A stretch of 64,000 nucleotides of DNA from Solihabitans fulvus (lineage in GTDB: Bacteria > Actinomycetota > Actinomycetes > Mycobacteriales > Pseudonocardiaceae), in the NCBI RefSeq assembly GCF_008386585.1, contig NZ_VUOB01000038.1, positions 124,001-188,000 of the forward strand, read 5' to 3'. The translations under genes and the position numbers were made by a program. Positions 56,505 through 64,000 of this stretch are shown here, one piece after another. Under the pieces are notes generated by a model. That model worked only from the letters and a program-made list of their open reading frames with translations. It was not told the DNA's origin and did not search any database. How positions within the stretch are numbered: the stretch's first letter is position 1; each line of letters opens with the position of its first letter.

Positions 56505-57277
56505 GGCGCCACCGCGACGGCGACCAGGTCGAGGCTCGCGTCCAGGTCGTCCCCGGTGATCTCGAAGTCGTTGCTGCGCACGGACTTCACCGCGTCGAGC
56601 AGGTCGGCCGGCCACGGGGTGCCCGCGACGGCGACGGCCACCTGCGCGTCGATGATCGAGCCTCCGTTGGCCGCGTCAAGCTCGCGCAGCGCGGGGCCGT
56701 GCCGCAGGCCGGCGAGCAGCTCGACGCGGAAACCGGCCCCGCGCAGCAGCTCGGCCAGCTCGTTCGGGGCGAGTTCCCTGGTGTGGAAGGGGTTCAGCGG
56801 GGTGTCCCGGCCGGGGGAGAAGGTGAGCCGGTTCGGGGTGGTGACCAGCAGTCGACCGCCGGGCCGCAGCACCCTCGCGCACTCGGCCAGGAAGCCCTCC
56901 TGGCTCCACAGGTGCTCGATGACCTGGAAGTTGGCCACCACGTCCACCGAGGACGATCGCACCGGCAGGTCGGCCAGGTTCCCGCGCAGCACGGCGAGGT
57001 CCGGGTAGGCGCGGGCCACGTGCGCTGCGGTGAACTCGTCGTAGTCCAGCGCCAGCACCCTGGCGGCCGTGCCGGCGATGAGCTGGGCGCCGTAGCCCTC
57101 GCCGCAGCCAGCGTCCAGGACGGTGCCGCCCGCGCAGTGCGGCAGCAGCGCGAGGTATGCCGCCTCGTGTCGGCGGAACCAGTAGTTTTCCTCGGCGATG
57201 CCGGGCACCGTGCGTTCACCGGTGAGCGGCAGGCCGGGCTCCTCAGCTGCGTCGATAGCTGCGTGGATGCTGCTCAC
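56501..57277 (-). CDS. SAM-dependent methyltransferase (Rv3030-like)
   Basis: A 258-aa class I methyltransferase: GGTVLDAGCGEGYGAQLIAG (motif I), LALDYDEFTAAHVARAYP, GNLADLPVRSSSVDVVANFQVIEHLWSQ and RVLRPGGRLLVTTPNRLTF. The position first in the operon with GT4 and GH57 matches Rv3030, proposed to methylate sugars of MGLP. GTG 57277. A 609-bp gene-free region separates it from the divergent coiled-coil gene. Confidence 0.87.
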   Translation of the reverse strand: MSSIHAAIDAAEEPGLPLTGERTVPGIAEENYWFRRHEAAYLALLPHCAGGTVLDAGCGEGYGAQLIAGTAARVLALDYDEFTAAHVARAYPDLAVLRGNLADLPVRSSSVDVVANFQVIEHLWSQEGFLAECARVLRPGGRLLVTTPNRLTFSPGRDTPLNPFHTRELAPNELAELLRGAGFRVELLAGLRHGPALRELDAANGGSIIDAQVAVAVAGTPWPADLLDAVKSVRSNDFEITGDDLDASLDLVAVAVAP

Positions 57278-57886
57278 TGCCCTCGTCCTTTCGGGTGGAC
57301 CGACTCTCGGGCGATCCCCAGCCAGGTGGATGGCGCCGGTCAGTTTTCCACCTGGACGGGGGAACGTTACTCACGGGTATGTGAATCAGGAGGAGGCGGC
57401 CCACCAGCGGAGCGACGGGCGCGGCCCCCGTGACCTTCCCAAATTGATCACCGGACCGGCTGACAGCGGTGCCCGGTCCCGTCGGGCGCCGCGCGGCCGC
57501 TGGCCGTCGGTCGCGGTCCGGGGCGTACGCCGACAAGCCGTGACCCGCAACCGCGACCGCGCGGCCGTGCCGCGGCTGGGGGATCGGTGAACCCCGTCGG
57601 CGGGACACCCGTTGGTGGGAATGCGAGGTTTTGCTGACGGTGCGCACTTGGTGTGGTCGGTGGATCCGGCCGTGTCCACGCGACGGTGAATTCTCTAAAT
57701 TCACACAATCGTGTGCAGGTCGATAGTGCACAGTTGATCTACTTGGGCTGGTCAAGGGCATGTCACGCCGGTTGGGAAGGCGTTCGCGACGGATGTCGCC
57801 GTGTCGACTTCCGGTGGTTGTCCACCCATCGTGTGGGTATCCTCCGACGACCATTCCGTTCCGGCCCCAGTGATTAGGCGTCGCGT
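57278..57886. promoter_or_regulatory. Long divergent intergenic region with stacked palindromes
   Basis: No convincing gene in 609 bp. Features near the right-hand gene: a hairpin GTGAATT-CTCTA-AATTCAC (57686-57704), immediately followed by CACAATCGTGTG (57703-57714), in an AT-rich patch that contrasts with the GC-rich 57430-57600. These are operator or RNA-structure candidates for control of the MGLP-type operon or of the DivIVA-like gene. Confidence 0.4.
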
Positions 57887-58729
57887 ATGTGCGCTAAAGA
57901 GCAGGAGATTGTGCCCTTGCACGAGGCATTCGATGTCGTGTTGCGAGGCTTCCACAAGCGTCAGGTCGTGGAGCACATCGAGTCGATGGAGGAACAGCTC
58001 CGGTTCACCAGCATGGACCGGGCCGAGGCCATGGCGCAGGCCGCCGACCTGCGCAAGCTGCTCGACATGACCCGCAGGGACCTCGAGAGCACCAGGGCTC
58101 GGCTGGAACGGCTCGAACTGTCGCCGGCCACCGCCGTCGGCGCCAGCGAGCGGCTGCACCGGATGATGATGCTGGCCGAGGACGAGACGGCCGAACTTCG
58201 GTTGCGGGCCAAGAAGGACACCGACGGCCTGCGGCAACGCGTCGACGTCGAGGTCGCCGAGCTGCGCGCGAAGGTCGCCAAGGAGGCGAAGAAGGCCCGC
58301 GAGACCGCGGTGCGCCGGGCGGCCGAACTGGACCAGCGGGCGGTGGAGCTGGAGCGGCTCCGCGTCGATCTCGAGGCGGAGAACGCGCGCAGGCTGGTCG
58401 AGGTCGAGGCGGAGTGCGCGGCCATGCGGGAGAAGGCCACGGCCGACGCCGAGCGGATCCGCGCGGAGATCGTGGAGTTGGCCACCGCCAGGGCGAACTT
58501 TCTGGTGTCGGTCGCCGGGCAGGAATCGCGTCGGCGAATCGACGAGGCCCGCGATCGGATCGCGCAACTGCACGAACTGCACAAGGCTTTGGCCGGCAAG
58601 GTCGAGGCGGCTCGGTCGGCGATCGCGGACGCGGTCAAGGGAATCGAGTTGACCCCCGTCAGAACGAACGGGGTCATTCCGGAACAGTCGACGAAGGTCG
58701 CCGGCACAACCGTGACGCTGCCGGCATAA
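57887..58729 (+). CDS. DivIVA-like coiled-coil protein
   Basis: A 280-aa protein. The N-terminus PLHEAFDVVLRGFHKRQVVEHIESME resembles the DivIVA membrane-binding lead-in; nearly the whole remainder (residues 35-255) is a long heptad-repeat coiled coil (LRLRAKKDTDGLRQRVDVEVAELRAKVAKEAKK, EAECAAMREKATADAERIRAE). DivIVA-type proteins mark cell poles and growth sites in actinobacteria; this one is a shorter relative rather than the essential Wag31. ATG 57887 or GTG 57911 may be the start. An intrinsic terminator follows. Confidence 0.75.
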   Translation: MCAKEQEIVPLHEAFDVVLRGFHKRQVVEHIESMEEQLRFTSMDRAEAMAQAADLRKLLDMTRRDLESTRARLERLELSPATAVGASERLHRMMMLAEDETAELRLRAKKDTDGLRQRVDVEVAELRAKVAKEAKKARETAVRRAAELDQRAVELERLRVDLEAENARRLVEVEAECAAMREKATADAERIRAEIVELATARANFLVSVAGQESRRRIDEARDRIAQLHELHKALAGKVEAARSAIADAVKGIELTPVRTNGVIPEQSTKVAGTTVTLPA

Positions 58730-58789
58730 CGACACTGTCGGCATAACCGAATTGCGACGCATCGTGCCAATGCTGCGTCAATAGGGTGT

Positions 58790-58853
58790 CTTCGCGCCAG
58801 ACGCGATGACGGGTGATGGTGCGCCCGGTATCGCGTGTGGCGCGAAGCTTTTT
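58790..58853 (+). terminator. Intrinsic terminator after the DivIVA-like gene
   Basis: CTTCGCGCCA pairs with TGGCGCGAAG and, inside, CGCGAT with ATCGCG; CTTTTT follows at 58848-58853. It lies between the convergent DivIVA-like and degV genes. Confidence 0.85.
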
Positions 58854-58889
58854 GTGGGAGTGGTGCGGTCGCGAGGCGGGTGCGGGCGG

Positions 58890-59732
58890 TCAGTGGGGGG
58901 AGATGGAGACGCCGAGGGCTCCTGGGCCCACGTGGGCGCCGATGGCGGAGCTGACCTGGGTGAGGGTGAAGTTGTGGCCGCCGGGGATTCGGCTGCGGAG
59001 GGCGCGCAGCAGCGTCTCGGCCCGGTCGGGGGCGGCGAAGTGCTCGACGGCGACGTCCACCTGGGCGCCTCGGGCCTTCTTGGCGGCCAGGTCGACCATG
59101 CGGCGCAGCGCTCGGTCGGTGCCCATGACGCGTTCCAGGGGAGTGATCGCGCCGTCGGCGACCGTGAGCAGGGGCTTCATGGACAGGGCGGTGCCGACCA
59201 GGGCCGCCGCGGGGCCGATGCGGCCGCCCCTGCGCAGGTACTCCAGGGTGTCCACATAGATCAGCTCAAGGCCCTGGCTCCAGCGGCGCTCGGCCGCGGC
59301 GATCACCGCCGACACGTCGCCGCCCCGGTTCGCGGCGTCGGCCGCCGCGATGACGCCGTGGCCGAGGCTCATGCCGGCCGTGTGCGAGTCGATCACGTGC
59401 ACCGGGATCTTCGACCGCTCGGCCGCCGCGCGCGCCGCCTCGCAGGTCGCCGACTGCCGGCCAGAGATGTGCATCGACACCACCGCCTCGGCGCCGTGGC
59501 CCCAGGCCTCCTGATAGGCCCAGAACAGCGCCCCGGCGTCGGGCGGCGCGGTGGCCACCTCGACCCGGTCCTCCATGGCCCTGACCAGGGCGTCGGTCGG
59601 CACCCGCGCCTCGTCGTCGACCTGGTCGCCGACCCGCAGCTGCATCTGGACGACGGCGATGCCCAACCGCCCGACGTCCGCGTCCGGCAGGTCGGCGGTG
59701 GAGTCCGTGACGATCGCTACTCGTCGGTACAT
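58890..59732 (-). CDS. DegV family fatty-acid-binding protein
   Basis: A 280-aa DegV/FakB-type protein: VAIVTDSTADLP at the N-terminus, SMHISGRQSATCEAA, VHVIDSHTAGMSLGHGV, YVDTLEYLRRGGRIGPAAALVGTALSMKPLLTVADG and PGALGVSISPH at the end. These proteins carry a bound fatty acid; in Firmicutes they serve FakA kinase, which is not seen here. ATG 59732, divergent from etfBA. Confidence 0.9.
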   Translation of the reverse strand: MYRRVAIVTDSTADLPDADVGRLGIAVVQMQLRVGDQVDDEARVPTDALVRAMEDRVEVATAPPDAGALFWAYQEAWGHGAEAVVSMHISGRQSATCEAARAAAERSKIPVHVIDSHTAGMSLGHGVIAAADAANRGGDVSAVIAAAERRWSQGLELIYVDTLEYLRRGGRIGPAAALVGTALSMKPLLTVADGAITPLERVMGTDRALRRMVDLAAKKARGAQVDVAVEHFAAPDRAETLLRALRSRIPGGHNFTLTQVSSAIGAHVGPGALGVSISPH

Positions 59733-59893
59733 GTGCCAGCACCCTAGACCGAATGACGGAGTCCGGGTCCATCTCCGCCTCCCTAATCTGCTTTACCGGT
59801 TAACGAGCGGCGGGCCGTGTGCGATGGTTCTGTCCAATCGACGGCGTCCGTGGCCGGGTGAGCACGATCACCGGCGCGGGCGCTTGCTTCTGT

Positions 59894-59921
59894 TTGCACC
59901 CGCGCTACCGGTGGGTAACAT
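59894..59921 (+). promoter_or_regulatory. Promoter candidate for etfBA
   Basis: TTGCAC (59894-59899), 16-bp spacer, TAACAT (59916-59921), about 130 bp before the etfB start, in the 318-bp gene-free region 59733-60050 between degV and etfB. A good sigma-70-type match by eye only. Confidence 0.4.
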
Positions 59922-60050
59922 CTGGAGTAGTCGACACCACCGTGCCATCGCGGCAACGACATGGCAGGGTCGGTGTGCTCGGATGACCCTCGAGTCACCC
60001 ACCCCCATGAAGGCAACTGCCGCCCGTCCGCAGGAGGTCGAAGAGGACCT

Positions 60051-60833
60051 ATGAACATCGTTGTCCTGGTCAAGCAGGTGCCTGACACCTGGTCCGAGCG
60101 CAAGCTCACCGACGCCGACCACACCCTCGACCGCGAATCCGCGGACGCCGTGCTCGACGAGATCAACGAGCGCGCCGTCGAAGAGGCCCTGAAGCTCCAG
60201 GAGGCGCACGGCGGCGAGGTGACCGTCCTCGCGATGGGTCCCGACCGCGCCACCGAGGCCATCCGCAAGGCCCTGTCGATGGGCGCGGACAAGGCGATCC
60301 ACGTCTCCGACGCGGCCCTGCACGGCTCCGACGTGCTGGCCACCGCCAAGGTGCTGGCCAAGGCCATCGGCACCGTCGAGGGTGTCGACCTCGTCATCGC
60401 CGGCAACGAGGCCACCGACGGCCGCGCGGGCGCGATCCCCGCGATCCTCGCCGAGCTGCTCGGCCTGCCGCAGGTCACGCAGGTCCGCAAGGTCGAGATC
60501 GACGGCACGACCGTGAAGGCCGAGCGGGAGACCGAGGAGGGCGTCGCCTTCCTCGAGGCCACGCTGCCCGCGGTGGTCAGCGTCACCGAGAAGATCAACG
60601 AGCCGCGCTACCCCTCGTTCAAGGGGATCATGGCGGCCAAGAAGAAGAAGGTCGACACCCTCAGCGTCGCCGACCTCGGCCTCGACCCGGCGGAGGTCGG
60701 CCTGACCGGCGCGTGGTCGAGCGTGCTGGAGGCCGCGCCCAAGCCGCCCCGGTCCGCCGGCCAGCGCGTCGAGGACGACGGTAACGGCGGCGCGCAGATC
60801 GCCGAGTACCTCGTCGGCCAGAAGCTCATCTGA
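60051..60833 (+). CDS. etfB: Electron transfer flavoprotein beta subunit
   Basis: A 260-aa EtfB: NIVVLVKQVPDTWSERKL at the start, GGEVTVLAMGPDRATEAIRKALSMGADKAIHV, VIAGNEATDGRAGAIPAILAELLGL (AMP-binding), and KAERETEEGVAFLEATLPAVVSVTEKINEPRYPS (ETF signature). With EtfA it carries electrons from acyl-CoA dehydrogenases to the respiratory chain. ATG 60051 with AAGAGGA upstream. Corresponds to Rv3029c (fixA). etfA follows after 21 bp. Confidence 0.96.
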   Translation: MNIVVLVKQVPDTWSERKLTDADHTLDRESADAVLDEINERAVEEALKLQEAHGGEVTVLAMGPDRATEAIRKALSMGADKAIHVSDAALHGSDVLATAKVLAKAIGTVEGVDLVIAGNEATDGRAGAIPAILAELLGLPQVTQVRKVEIDGTTVKAERETEEGVAFLEATLPAVVSVTEKINEPRYPSFKGIMAAKKKKVDTLSVADLGLDPAEVGLTGAWSSVLEAAPKPPRSAGQRVEDDGNGGAQIAEYLVGQKLI

Positions 60834-60854
60834 GGACGAGGAGGGAAGGTACAC

Positions 60855-61814
60855 ATGTCTGAGGTCCTGGTCCTCGTCGACCACATCGACGGCGAGGTCA
60901 AGAAGGTCACCTTCGAGCTGCTCACCGCGGCGCGTCGGATCGGCGAGCCGTCCGCGGTCGTCGTCGGCACACCCGGCACCGCGGCGAAGGTCAGGGACGC
61001 CCTGGCCCGTTACGGCGCGGCCAAGGTGTACGCGGCGGAGTCCGAGGACGCCGTCACCTACCTGACCACCCCCAAGGTCGACGCGCTCGCCACGCTGGCC
61101 GGCTCGGCCTCGCCAGCGGCCGTGCTGATCTCGGCCACGGTGGAGGGCAAGGAGGTCGCCGGCCGGCTGGCCGCGCGGCTGAACTCCGGCCTGCTCGTCG
61201 ACGTCGTGGACATCGACGCCGACGGTGTCGGCACGCAGTCCATCTTCGGTGGCGCGTTCGTCGTCAAGGCCAAGGTCGGCAACGGCCTGCCCGTCATCAC
61301 GGTCCGCCCCGGCGGGGTCGAGGCGGAGGAGGCCGACGGCGCCGCCGCCGAGGCGGCCGTCGAGCTGCCCGCCGTCGACGCGGCGAAGTCCGCCAGGATC
61401 ACCGGCCGCGAGCAGATCGTGGGCGGCGACCGCCCCGAGCTGACCGAGGCGTCCGTGGTCGTCTCCGGTGGTCGAGGGGTCGGCAGCGCGGAGAGCTTCG
61501 CGGTCGTCGAGAAGCTGGCCGACACCCTGGGTGGTGCGGTCGGCGCCTCGCGCGCCGCGGTGGACTCCGGCTACTACCCGCACCAGTTCCAGGTGGGGCA
61601 GACCGGTAAGACCGTCTCGCCGCAGCTGTACATCGCGCTGGGCATCTCGGGCGCGATTCAGCACCGCGCCGGCATGCAGACGTCGAAGACGATCATCGCG
61701 GTGAACAAGGACGCCGAGGCGCCGATCTTCGAGATCGCCGACTTCGGTGTCGTTGGTGACCTGTTCCAGGTCGCGCCGCAGCTCACCGAGGCCGTGGCGA
61801 AGCGTAAGGGCTGA
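60855..61814 (+). CDS. etfA: Electron transfer flavoprotein alpha subunit
   Basis: A 319-aa EtfA. N-terminal domain EVLVLVDHIDGEVKKVTFELLTAARRIGEP; C-terminal FAD-binding domain with VVSGGRGVGSAESFAVVEKLA and the signature SPQLYIALGISGAIQHRAGMQTSKTIIAVNKDAEAPIFEIADFGVVGDLF. It binds FAD in the heterodimer with EtfB. ATG 60855 with GAGGGAAGG before it. Corresponds to Rv3028c (fixB). A terminator follows. Confidence 0.96.
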   Translation: MSEVLVLVDHIDGEVKKVTFELLTAARRIGEPSAVVVGTPGTAAKVRDALARYGAAKVYAAESEDAVTYLTTPKVDALATLAGSASPAAVLISATVEGKEVAGRLAARLNSGLLVDVVDIDADGVGTQSIFGGAFVVKAKVGNGLPVITVRPGGVEAEEADGAAAEAAVELPAVDAAKSARITGREQIVGGDRPELTEASVVVSGGRGVGSAESFAVVEKLADTLGGAVGASRAAVDSGYYPHQFQVGQTGKTVSPQLYIALGISGAIQHRAGMQTSKTIIAVNKDAEAPIFEIADFGVVGDLFQVAPQLTEAVAKRKG

Positions 61815-61837
61815 TTTTTTCGTCATGTCTTTATGAA

Positions 61838-61878
61838 CACCGGGGCTGCTCCTGCGGGGGCAGCCCCGGTGCTTGTTT
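61838..61878 (+). terminator. Terminator after etfA
   Basis: CACCGGGGCTGC (61838-61849) and its complement (61860-61871) with a 10-nt loop, followed by CTTGTTT. It ends the etfBA transcript. Confidence 0.8.
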
Positions 61879-61993
61879 CACCCGGTCGAGTCAACCTGAG
61901 GAGAACCTGAGAACCGGGGATTAACCGACATTCCACCGACGTGTCATCGGATTCCCCTGCTCCCGTACGCACTGCGGCACGTACACCAGTCAT

Positions 61994-62776
61994 ATGACGC
62001 AGTCGGAACTGCTTGTCAGCACCGCGCGGCCAGGAACCGAGGTTCCCGCCGACGCCCCCCGCTACTCGCTGCTGGTCGCGAGGGACAGCGCGGAAGTCCT
62101 TGCCGCGCAACGTCTCCGTTACGAGGTCTTCGCCACCGAGATGGGGGCGACCCTGCACACCGACCAACCCGGTGTCGACGTCGACTACTTCGACGAGTTC
62201 TGCGACCACCTGGTCGTGCGCGACGACCGCACCGGCGAGATCGTCGGCACGTACCGGATGCTGCCGCCCGAGCGCGCCGCCGAGGCCGGCCGCATCTACT
62301 CGCAGTCCGAGTTCGACCTCGGCGCCATCGCCGACCTGCGCCACACGCTGGTGGAGACCGGTCGATCCTGTGTGCACCCCGACCACCGCAGCGGGGCCGT
62401 GGTGAGCCTGGTGTGGGCCGGCATCGCGCGCTACATGCTGCTGTCCGGGCACTCCTACCTCGCTGGCTGCGCCTCGGTGTCGCTCGCCGACGGCGGCACG
62501 CTGGCCGCCGGGGTGTGGGATCTGGTGCGCGCCAAGCACTTCGCGCCGGAGGAGTACCGGGTGCGGCCGCTGCACCCGTGGGATGCGGACGCGGTCGCCA
62601 GGCCGGCCCGCGCCACGATCCCGCCGCTGCTCAAGGGGTACCTGCGGCTCGGGGCCTGGGTCTGCGGCGCGCCCGCCCTCGACGAGGACTTCGGCGTCGC
62701 CGACCTGTTCGTGCTGCTGAGCCTGGACCGGGTGGACAAGCGCTACCTGAAGTTCTTCCTCGGGGAGACCGAATGA
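61994..62776 (+). CDS. OlsB-like GNAT N-acyltransferase (Rv3027c-like)
   Basis: A 260-aa protein of the ornithine-acyl-ACP N-acyltransferase type (acetyltransf_5): SAEVLAAQRLRYEVFATEMGA, DYFDEFCDHLVVRDD, GTYRMLPPE, ETGRSCVHPDHRSGAVVSLVWAGIARYML and GCASVSL. OlsB makes lyso-ornithine lipid. ATG 61994; its stop overlaps the start of a PlsC/OlsA-like gene (ATGA), so the two probably act one after the other in lipid assembly. Ornithine lipid itself is an inference. No ribosome site is visible and the mRNA may be leaderless. Confidence 0.8.
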   Translation: MTQSELLVSTARPGTEVPADAPRYSLLVARDSAEVLAAQRLRYEVFATEMGATLHTDQPGVDVDYFDEFCDHLVVRDDRTGEIVGTYRMLPPERAAEAGRIYSQSEFDLGAIADLRHTLVETGRSCVHPDHRSGAVVSLVWAGIARYMLLSGHSYLAGCASVSLADGGTLAAGVWDLVRAKHFAPEEYRVRPLHPWDADAVARPARATIPPLLKGYLRLGAWVCGAPALDEDFGVADLFVLLSLDRVDKRYLKFFLGETE

Positions 62777-63636
62777 CCACGCACGCGTGGATGCCGCAGT
62801 CGCCGTGCGGGGCTGGCTGTGTCGAGGGCGCGGCGCCCTCGGTGACCTGGTCGCGCCGGGTCGCGCGGGCGGTCGCCGCTGGCTCGGTGCTGCTCGGCGC
62901 CGTCGGCATGCTGCTGGCGATCGTGGCGCTGCCGGGTTCCGCGCGGGCGGTCGTGCTGCGCGGCTGGTTCCGGCTGCTGCTGCGGGCCTTCGGCGTGCGG
63001 CTGCGCGTCGTCGGCGCCGACCGCTTCCAGGGCACGGCGGGCCGGGGCGTGCTGGTGGCCAGCAACCACGTCTCCTGGCTGGACGAGGTCGCCCTCGACG
63101 CCGTGCAGCCCCTTCGGATGGTGGCCAAGCGGGACATCAGGTCGTGGCCGGTGCTCGGCAGGCTGGTCGCCGCCGCCGGCACGGTCTTCCTCGACCGCGA
63201 GCGGCTGCGGTTGCTGCCGGGCACCGTCGCCGAGCTCGGCTCGGCGCTGCGGGACGGGGCCGCCGTCGGCATCCACCCCGAGGGCACCACCTGGTGCGGG
63301 CTCGCCTCGGGACGGTTCCGGCCCGCGCTGTTCCAGGCCGCGCTGGACGCGGGCGTGCCAGTGCGCCCGGTGGCGCTGCGCTACGTCCTGGCCGACGGCG
63401 CGCAGACGAGCACGCCGGCCTTCGTCGGCGACGAGACCCTGCTCGACGCGATCGGCCGGGTGCTGCGGCTGCGCGGGCTCGTCGTCGAGGTGCACGTGCT
63501 CGACGAGATCGCGCCGGGCCGCGCGGTCGACCGCAGGGAACTCGCCGCGCTCGCGCAGGCCGCCGTCGACGCGGTGTCGGCGTGGGACATCGAGCTGCCC
63601 GGCCAGCGGACGCACGGACACGCCCTCGCGGCGTGA
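62773..63636 (+). CDS. PlsC-type acyltransferase (OlsA-like, Rv3026c-like)
   Basis: A 287-aa 1-acyl-sn-glycerol-3-phosphate-acyltransferase-type enzyme. One membrane segment (AAGSVLLGAVGMLLAIVALPG) is followed by the catalytic NHVSWLDEV (H-x4-D), VFLDRER and HPEGTTWCG. ATG 62773 overlaps the OlsB-like stop. In ornithine lipid producers OlsA adds the second acyl chain; here it could also serve phospholipid synthesis. Confidence 0.86.
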   Translation: MTTHAWMPQSPCGAGCVEGAAPSVTWSRRVARAVAAGSVLLGAVGMLLAIVALPGSARAVVLRGWFRLLLRAFGVRLRVVGADRFQGTAGRGVLVASNHVSWLDEVALDAVQPLRMVAKRDIRSWPVLGRLVAAAGTVFLDRERLRLLPGTVAELGSALRDGAAVGIHPEGTTWCGLASGRFRPALFQAALDAGVPVRPVALRYVLADGAQTSTPAFVGDETLLDAIGRVLRLRGLVVEVHVLDEIAPGRAVDRRELAALAQAAVDAVSAWDIELPGQRTHGHALAA

Positions 63637-63700
63637 GCCGAACCACCGCGCGGAAAAATAGCTGGACCTCGATCGCCCTAGAGGTTGCAAGGTAGTTTCC

Positions 63701-64000
63701 GTGACGATCGAGACCGAGTCCAAGACCGCCAAGAGCAGCGTCCTGTGGGCCCCCGACCGGCGGGGGCCCACGATGGGCATCCTGCTGCTGGTCACCCTCG
63801 TGGCCTTCGAGAACATGGGCGTGAACACGGCCATGCCCAAGCTGGTCGCCGACCTGCACGGCGAGAGCCTCTACTCGTGGCCGTTCGTGGCCTTCCTCGC
63901 GGCCAGCGTGATCGCCACGGTCCTGTCCGGCCGGGTCAGCGACCGACGCGGCCCGGTGCCGTCCCTGCTGGTCGGGCCCGCGCTGTTCTTCGTCGGGCTG
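63701..64000 (+). CDS. MFS transporter, N-terminal part
   Basis: The first 100 codons of a major facilitator protein, cut by the window end. After a cytoplasmic start (VTIETESKTAKSSVLWAPDR) come membrane segments GILLLVTLVAFENMGVNTAMPKLVADL and SWPFVAFLAASVIATVLSG, then the loop motif GRVSDRRGPVPSLLVG (motif A, GxxxDRxGxx). Such 14-TM-type proteins export drugs or take up small molecules; the substrate cannot be told. GTG 63701. Confidence 0.85.
   Translation, partial: MTIETESKTAKSSVLWAPDRRGPTMGILLLVTLVAFENMGVNTAMPKLVADLHGESLYSWPFVAFLAASVIATVLSGRVSDRRGPVPSLLVGPALFFVGL

Overview
Origin. The window is very GC-rich DNA with dense, often overlapping genes and GTG/TTG starts. A GlgE-pathway operon, an XRE/DUF397 pair, NarL-type two-component systems, DUF6230/DUF6114 membrane genes, an SCO6745-family gene and a mycobacterial-type MGLP/Etf neighbourhood all point to a filamentous actinomycete. 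A member of the Pseudonocardiales (Saccharothrix/Lentzea/Kutzneria-like) fits best; this is inferred from gene content, not from a marker gene. No rRNA, tRNA or CRISPR array was seen.

Layout. 0-0.3 kb: right end of an IS200/IS605-type element (tnpB tail and probable guide-RNA end) touching the stop codon of a marR gene. 0.9-5 kb: thiamine-binding protein, B12-dependent acyl-CoA (isobutyryl-CoA type) mutase large subunit behind a palindromic operator candidate, an SCO6745-family protein and a thioredoxin-TPR co-chaperone. 5-11.3 kb: FkbM methyltransferase and two NarL-type two-component systems around an HxlR regulator and a GNAT enzyme. 11.6-18.6 kb: CPBP protease and two paralogous HExxH lipoproteins flanking a DUF6230/DUF6114 pair that carries a 161-bp MITE-like insert. 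18.8-34.2 kb: storage and capsular alpha-glucan genes. treS-mak-glgB are coupled by GTGA overlaps; glgE lies 5.3 kb away, separated by an accessory block (DUF397, XRE, two unknowns, RNase Z, DUF6082, DUF6879, small protein); glgP is divergent from glgE. 34.4-45.5 kb: accessory genes (secreted two-repeat protein, ArsR-SRPBCC-RibD_C operon, TmrB-like ATPase with an 18-bp tandem repeat, TPR protein, a frameshifted gene remnant, cysteine dioxygenase-rhodanese, TioE-type MerR with a divergent erythromycin esterase, a 579-aa unknown). 45.5-47.7 kb: glgX. 47.8-63.6 kb: a block whose content and order match the M. tuberculosis Rv3041c-Rv3026c region as I recall it: ABC ATPase, enoyl-CoA hydratase, two methyltransferases, hexapeptide acyltransferase, GT4 glucosyltransferase, GH57 branching enzyme, methyltransferase, EtfBA, OlsB-like acyltransferase and PlsC. 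63.7 kb to the end: start of an MFS transporter.

How the genes work together. TreS converts trehalose to maltose, Mak phosphorylates it, GlgE polymerises maltose-1-phosphate, GlgB branches the product, and GlgP and GlgX take it apart. A second alpha-glucan module (GT4, GH57, methyltransferase, hexapeptide acyltransferase, THUMP-like methyltransferase) resembles the mycobacterial methylglucose lipopolysaccharide (MGLP) locus, so the strain may make a polymethylated polysaccharide next to fatty-acid enzymes. The rest is mostly regulation, resistance and accessory genes, with several small-scale rearrangements: a MITE-like insert, tandem duplications, in-frame repeats and a frameshifted gene.
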